A stretch of 9,990 nucleotides of DNA from an uncultured Erysipelotrichaceae bacterium (GTDB lineage: Bacteria; Bacillota_I; Bacilli_A; Erysipelotrichales; Erysipelotrichaceae): contig CADCPE010000165.1 in the NCBI GenBank assembly GCA_902803275.1, positions 1 through 9,990 of the forward strand, given 5' to 3'. This document shows, piece by piece, positions 6,419 through 9,990 of this stretch. The notes beneath the pieces were generated by a model. The model searched no databases and had not been told where the DNA came from. It saw nothing but the letters and a program-made list of their open reading frames with translations. Each line of letters begins with the position of its first letter. Position 1 is the stretch's first letter. Position numbers and translations under genes: made by a program.

Positions 6419-7330
6419 TCAATAGCTTTCCCAGTGCTGTTCAGACCAGGTTTTCAGTTTGCTGTAGCTGTTTGAAAGAGCGACAGCAGAATCATCTCTT
6501 CCATCAACGTTGTCCATATCAAAGATGACTTCACCATCAGACCATACTTCAACCAGCTGGAAATACATGGAACCATCATCGTGCAATGCCCCGTTAAGTC
6601 CATACGCCTGGACATCCTCATAGATCACTTCTTCCGGCTGATAATGATTCATCAGATAAAGAATCCCCTTGCCTTCATCAAAGCCCCATTTATAGACATA
6701 AGCGCCGTTAGTCGATCCATCAATGAACACACCGTAAGTCATAAAGCAGTATCCGTTATCAAAGAATAAGGCATAGCTGTTCATGCCATCGATGTACCAT
6801 GCGTGATTAAGGAGTTCCTTGAAGATACTCAGATTGTCAGGCAGCTTTTCGATTACAGAAGGTCCATCATACAGTCTGTCACCGGCCAGTATCAGATCGC
6901 CGGATTCAAAGGCGATCGTTTCGGTATAGAGCTTTGACTCACCTTCTCTGGTCTTGTATGTCACAACAACATTGTAATCATAGTATTCAAGTGCTCGATC
7001 CTTGTTGTTCTCCTCGTTAAGATATTTTGTATCTCCGTCATAGAAACAGTATTTGATGTCCCATGTACCATCATCGCCGGAGAAGAAATCTGCTCCTCTG
7101 ATACCGCTGGAGAGAAAATTGATGTATGAACCGTCATCAAGAAACTGAACGGCTCTGACCGGTTCATTTTGATAATGCCATGTCTTGTTGACCAGCTGCT
7201 GCTTGAGCTGCGCTTCGGTTTCGTGGATCTTTTTAAGATCTTCTTCAGTAAACTTATTGGTCTTCTTTCCACAGGATGCTACTGACATAATCAGCAATAC
7301 TACAGAAACAAGCTTAATGATCTTTTTCAT
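6419..7330 (-). CDS. Putative lipoprotein with two internal repeats, unknown function
   Basis: The start is the ATG at 7328-7330, giving 303 aa, with GAGG 5 nt upstream; the GTG two codons earlier lies within that ribosome binding site and is unlikely. The product begins MKKIIKLVSVVLLIMSVASC, a type II signal peptide with the lipidated Cys at residue 20, so the protein is anchored outside the cell. The mature part holds two copies of a repeat of the form 'W..(9-12)..A..FxDDG', the first at about residues 45-100 (KTWHYQ...AVQFLDDGSY...GTWDIKY) and the second at about 170-230 (HAWYID...ALFFDNGY...YKWGFDEGKGILYL). The alternating hydrophobic, Trp-rich strands suggest a small beta-barrel or lipocalin-like fold; this is inference. 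It follows a paralogous lipoprotein after 23 nt and is probably co-transcribed with it. Its 3' end converges on RNase J with 37 nt between. Confidence 0.85.
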   Translation of the reverse strand: MKKIIKLVSVVLLIMSVASCGKKTNKFTEEDLKKIHETEAQLKQQLVNKTWHYQNEPVRAVQFLDDGSYINFLSSGIRGADFFSGDDGTWDIKYCFYDGDTKYLNEENNKDRALEYYDYNVVVTYKTREGESKLYTETIAFESGDLILAGDRLYDGPSVIEKLPDNLSIFKELLNHAWYIDGMNSYALFFDNGYCFMTYGVFIDGSTNGAYVYKWGFDEGKGILYLMNHYQPEEVIYEDVQAYGLNGALHDDGSMYFQLVEVWSDGEVIFDMDNVDGRDDSAVALSNSYSKLKTWSEQHWESY

Positions 7331-7353
7331 ATGCACCTCATCTTCCTAATTAT

Positions 7354-8202
7354 TTATTCACTCAGATCAAGTTTATCAGTCTGTCTGTACAGAGTTCTTG
7401 TCTTTCCTTCATGATCAAGATAATCGCTTGCATAAAACTCTCCATCACCCTTTTCAACAATGAAGACATCGACATCTTTTCCGTATTCAGCAATATATTC
7501 CTCATCTCTTGGCCATTCGATATACAGCATGTCATCCTTGAAAGCCCATGTAAAAGTATCCGGATAGATCAGCTGGCCGCCATATGAGCCGATCGTTTCA
7601 GCGCCCAAACCGTCATCCTGGAAGATCCAGATCGAACCTTCCTTATTATCCTCGGAGATTTTGGCCCAGACACCCCAGTTATTCACTTTGTAGTTTCCAT
7701 AGAAATCCGGATCATGATAAGCGTCTTCAGGAATATCATGTATATAGTCCACACCTCTAAAATATTCTTCATCCCATAAGACGAGATTTCCGTTGTCGTT
7801 GAATGAGATTCTATCATCTGTTTTCCTGCCATCAAAATACGCAGGAGAATCATAGCGCAGAAAATAGTCGCAGTATTCTTCAATGAATTTTCTGCTTGTT
7901 TTGGAAAGATCCAGGTTCCGGTTATACTGCTCACCAAAAGAGATATACCAGTTTCCCGGTTCAGAGATACACCCATCTTCTTCAACAATACCGTCCTCAT
8001 AGAACCTCAAGGCAGTACCGCTATGATAATTCCACCAGGTCGGACCGATGAGTTTCTCAGAATACTCCTTGATCGTCGCATCGATCTTGGCCTGCTGCTT
8101 CTTTGAAAGACCTCGGCCGCACCCTGAAACCATCAGCAATATCAAAATACATAATATTGGTTTTTTAGCCATCTTCCATATACTTTCTGCTTTTAAATGC
8201 AT
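7354..8202 (-). CDS. Putative lipoprotein, paralogue of the next gene downstream, unknown function
   Basis: From the ATG at 8202 the product is 282 aa. A second in-frame ATG at 8170-8172 gives 272 aa beginning MAKKPILCILILLMVSGC, which is a cleaner lipoprotein signal with Cys28 (of the long form) lipidated. Neither start has a strong ribosome binding site, so the choice is open. The mature part repeats the plan of the neighbouring lipoprotein: PTWWNYHSGTALRFYEDG...GNWYISF (54-89), the shared joint NGNLVLWDEE...IHDIPED (137-160), then NNWGVW...SIWIFQDDG...FTWAFKDDMLYIEW (174-230). The two are tandem paralogues with low overall but colinear similarity. No enzyme motif is visible. The upstream GGDEF gene ends 81 nt away with no clear terminator between, so read-through is possible. 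Confidence 0.83.
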   Translation of the reverse strand: MHLKAESIWKMAKKPILCILILLMVSGCGRGLSKKQQAKIDATIKEYSEKLIGPTWWNYHSGTALRFYEDGIVEEDGCISEPGNWYISFGEQYNRNLDLSKTSRKFIEEYCDYFLRYDSPAYFDGRKTDDRISFNDNGNLVLWDEEYFRGVDYIHDIPEDAYHDPDFYGNYKVNNWGVWAKISEDNKEGSIWIFQDDGLGAETIGSYGGQLIYPDTFTWAFKDDMLYIEWPRDEEYIAEYGKDVDVFIVEKGDGEFYASDYLDHEGKTRTLYRQTDKLDLSE

Positions 8203-8283
8203 TACTGATCTGTTTTATGCTGAAAAAACAATAAGAAGATCGACCAGCAATGTCTTTTTCTGTTTCCCGCAAAAGACTGATCT

Positions 8284-9657
8284 TTAGACTTTTTTTCTGA
8301 TCAGATCAGGTCTTTCCTTATAGATCCTTTTCTTGTCTTCGTACATGAGTTCATCTGATCTTACAAAGACATCGTGAGTATTCCTGGTTCCGTCTGAATA
8401 AATGGCCCCCATGGCAAATGAGACGCTGTCATCTTTTTCCATGGCTGCTTTCAAGGTTTCAACTTTCCTGAAGAATAATTCTTCAGGAAGATTTGGCAAG
8501 ATGACCATGAATTCATCACCACCGGCTCTGTAAACATCAGTCTTCCTGAAAACCGATTTCAAAAGATTGGATGCTTTAATGAGCAGCTTGTCTCCTTCTG
8601 TGTGGCCATAGGTATCGTTCACTGCTTTCAAGCCATTGAGATCCAGGTTGATCAGGCCGAAAGGATGGCCTTCAAGATTCTTTACCATCTCGGACATTTC
8701 ATTGCGGTTATAGATATCCGTCAAGGTATCGACCTTGCTCAAGGCTTCAAGCTGATTCATCATCAGATGGTTGGATATCTGAGTGCTCAGGAAGAAGCCC
8801 ATCAGTTCAACCAGCTCTTTCGTTTCAACATATTTATCGGAATTGAAGTTGGTTACATAAAGATAGCCGATGATCTTCTTGTCCTGTTTCAACGGAACAA
8901 GGATGATGCTTTGAACGTTGTAACTGGTAATCTGAGATACCCACTCCGGATTATATTGAGCAAGTCTGTTGAACTCGGAAGGCTCCTTGACAATGATCGA
9001 ATTGCTTAAGCCGAGCATCTCTTCCCAGGAATTGACATCATGATAGGATATGACGCCATCCTTGCCTTCGGAGTAGTATTTCAATTTCATATTGCTGTCA
9101 GCGAGAACTTCGCAGAAATTGATGGCGATCTTCCGAACATGGTCTATCAGCATGACCCTGCAGGCGTTGGCCTCAGACATGATCATGATATCCCTGAGCG
9201 CCTTGCTGAGACCTTCTTCAAAGACATCAGATCCCTGCAGTTCTATATTCGCCTGAATCACGGCCTTGGCATTGGCAATCGAAACATCAGACATGCGGGT
9301 CGGATCGCTTTCCTTGGTAAATTCAAACATAAACTGACAATAGCCTACATTTTCATCATCGCTCTCCAGCGGAATAATGACCTGATCGGTCCATGAATCC
9401 AAAGCACTTGTCTCCACATAGGCATGAAGTCTCTTCTTCATGAATGCACATCTAAAAACGAAGCTTTCAAATTTCGGATCTTTCGGAACCAGTTCGTAGT
9501 AGAGCATGCCGTCATGATAGGCTTGGCCCATCTCTCTCTTATAGGAAGCGTTGGAACAGACGATATTGATATCTCCGCAGGTCCCATCTTCTTTTTTCTT
9601 TACAGACATTACGCAGCATGGCAATGCTACGTCATCGACAAATTTCTGAAAATCCAT
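8284..9657 (-). CDS. Diguanylate cyclase with PAS-like and GAF-like sensory regions and C-terminal GGDEF domain
   Basis: The enzyme should make cyclic di-GMP from two GTP in the cytoplasm; the 457-aa product has no membrane segment or signal peptide. Residues 1-115 resemble a PAS-like sensor. Residues about 140-300 resemble a GAF domain (ACRVMLIDHVRKIAINFCEV; SIILVPLKQDKKIIGYLYV). The GGDEF domain starts at DTLTDIYNRNEM (310-321), continues with INLDLNGLKAVNDTYGHTEGD (336-356) supplying the metal Asp, and has an intact GGDEF at 379-383 (YRAGGDEFMVILP). An RxxD (RKTD, 371-374) lies four residues before GGDEF instead of the usual five, so a working inhibitory I-site is uncertain. GGAG precedes the ATG by about 9 nt. 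Two lipoproteins lie downstream on the same strand; a functional link is only positional. No EAL or HD-GYP partner is in the window. Confidence 0.93.
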   Translation of the reverse strand: MDFQKFVDDVALPCCVMSVKKKEDGTCGDINIVCSNASYKREMGQAYHDGMLYYELVPKDPKFESFVFRCAFMKKRLHAYVETSALDSWTDQVIIPLESDDENVGYCQFMFEFTKESDPTRMSDVSIANAKAVIQANIELQGSDVFEEGLSKALRDIMIMSEANACRVMLIDHVRKIAINFCEVLADSNMKLKYYSEGKDGVISYHDVNSWEEMLGLSNSIIVKEPSEFNRLAQYNPEWVSQITSYNVQSIILVPLKQDKKIIGYLYVTNFNSDKYVETKELVELMGFFLSTQISNHLMMNQLEALSKVDTLTDIYNRNEMSEMVKNLEGHPFGLINLDLNGLKAVNDTYGHTEGDKLLIKASNLLKSVFRKTDVYRAGGDEFMVILPNLPEELFFRKVETLKAAMEKDDSVSFAMGAIYSDGTRNTHDVFVRSDELMYEDKKRIYKERPDLIRKKV

Positions 9658-9682
9658 TTTTCTTCTCCGTTTTTATAAACAA

Positions 9683-9710
9683 ATCATAACAGACGGTTTA
9701 TCGTCTAAAG
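9683..9710 (-). promoter_or_regulatory. Candidate promoter with overlapping inverted repeat for the GGDEF gene
   Basis: On the minus strand TATGAT (9683-9688) is a plausible -10, 25 nt before the ATG, with a poor -35 (TTTAGA, 9704-9709) at only 15 nt spacing. Between them is the inverted repeat AGACG-6 nt-CGTCT (9691-9706), an operator-like position. Evidence is motif-level only. Confidence 0.25.
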
Positions 9711-9799
9711 CTACTCTTTATTAATACACTATCATATTACGAGGACAAATTTGTATCATATAAACTGATAATCCATAAAATATCCGTAAAAGATCAAAC

Positions 9800-9823
9800 T
9801 CAGCCACCAATAAAAATCGCCAT
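9800..9823 (-). CDS. Seven-codon ORF with an ideal ribosome binding site
   Basis: AAGGAG lies 5 nt before an ATG at 9821-9823, and the frame reads MAIFIGG then TGA. The Shine-Dalgarno is the best in the intergenic region. The next frame is open for 22 codons from the same spot and is aromatic and hydrophobic (GDFYWWLSLIFYGYFMDY). A one-base indel could therefore have split a tiny membrane peptide gene. It could also be a chance match or a leader peptide for the GGDEF gene. Confidence 0.25.
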   Translation of the reverse strand: MAIFIGG

Positions 9824-9835
9824 GTATACTCCTTG

Positions 9836-9868
9836 ATTGAAAAAAGATCCACTGGATCTTTTTGTATT
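9836..9868. terminator. Rho-independent terminator, usable on both strands
   Basis: A perfect 10-bp inverted repeat, AAAAAGATCC (9841-9850) and GGATCTTTTT (9854-9863), surrounds the 3-nt loop ACT. On the minus strand it ends in a run of five T from the stem plus flanking bases, so it most likely terminates the minus-strand gene that ends at 9925. The plus strand also ends in T residues. The three G/C pairs next to the loop make the stem only moderately stable. Confidence 0.75.
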
Positions 9869-9924
9869 GCTGAAAGCGGGATCGTATCCGTTAAAACGCT
9901 CCGCTTTGCTGTATTGTGAAATAT

Positions 9925-9990
9925 TTACTGATTGGTACCGTGAGCCTGCTGATAAGCGGCCTGCTGAACTTCCCAGATTGAGATCATGTC
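9925..9990 (-). CDS. C-terminal end of an unidentified minus-strand protein (partial)
   Basis: The frame is open from the window edge to a TAA at 9925-9927 and encodes 21 residues, DMISIWEVQQAAYQQAHGTNQ, rich in Gln and Ala and probably helical. The downstream terminator at 9841-9863 on the same strand supports its being a real gene end. It is too short to assign. Confidence 0.55.
   Translation of the reverse strand, partial: DMISIWEVQQAAYQQAHGTNQ

Noticed and set aside
6367..6420. Bidirectional terminator between rnj and the convergent lipoprotein gene
   Set aside because: On the minus strand the stem is followed by GTATC before any T run, so function in that direction is weak.
8203..8283. 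Terminator between the GGDEF gene and the lipoprotein
   Set aside because: T-rich tracts are present, but only 3-bp stems can be drawn.
8602..9396. Two long plus-strand open frames (135 and 118 codons) antisense to the GGDEF gene
   Set aside because: The minus-strand reading has clear GAF-like and GGDEF motifs; the plus-strand frames mirror its codon pattern and have no recognisable domains.
1..9990. Mobile element, CRISPR array, tRNA or rRNA, or defence island
   Set aside because: No transposase or integrase motifs, no regularly spaced direct repeats, no tRNA-like cloverleaf and no defence-type domains were seen on either strand.

Overview
The window looks like a chromosomal segment of a low-GC Gram-positive bacterium (Bacillota). 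A SEDS/FtsW protein, RNase J, a type-2-like peptide deformylase, PPAT and several type II-signal lipoproteins support this. Protein flavour suggests an Erysipelotrichales-like or related lineage, but that is an impression and was not tested. I see no phage genes, transposase, CRISPR array, tRNA or rRNA.

Layout: (1) Positions 1-1579, minus strand, hold an exported lipoprotein locus. A lipoprotein N-terminus (1322-1579) and a transglutaminase-like ORF (128-1291) are in the same frame. A single TAA and ten sense codons separate them, so together they read as one broken or recoded gene. (2) Positions 1764-3938, minus strand, form a compact housekeeping operon in transcription order ftsW-like, rsmD, coaD, joined by 26-nt and 4-nt overlaps. 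(3) Positions 3977-6381, plus strand, hold peptide deformylase and then RNase J, which ends in a strong terminator hairpin built across its stop codon. def and ftsW diverge from a 38-bp gap with no Shine-Dalgarno for either gene. (4) Positions 6419-9657, minus strand, hold a cytoplasmic PAS-like/GAF-like/GGDEF diguanylate cyclase followed by two tandem paralogous lipoproteins of unknown function. (5) Positions 9658-9990 hold a non-coding region with a perfect terminator hairpin, a tiny Shine-Dalgarno-led ORF, a dyad, and the last 21 codons of another minus-strand gene.

How they fit together: the core genes serve cell-wall synthesis (ftsW), ribosome maturation (rsmD), CoA synthesis (coaD), N-terminal maturation (def) and RNA turnover (rnj). 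The outer genes are accessory: surface lipoproteins, one with a cysteine-hydrolase-like fold, and a c-di-GMP signalling enzyme.

Most of the window is ordinary core genome. The points most worth a second look are the in-frame TAA inside the transglutaminase-like lipoprotein with its duplicated domain, the apparently leaderless divergent def/ftsW promoter region, the two repeat-containing lipoproteins, and the small structures at 9800-9910.
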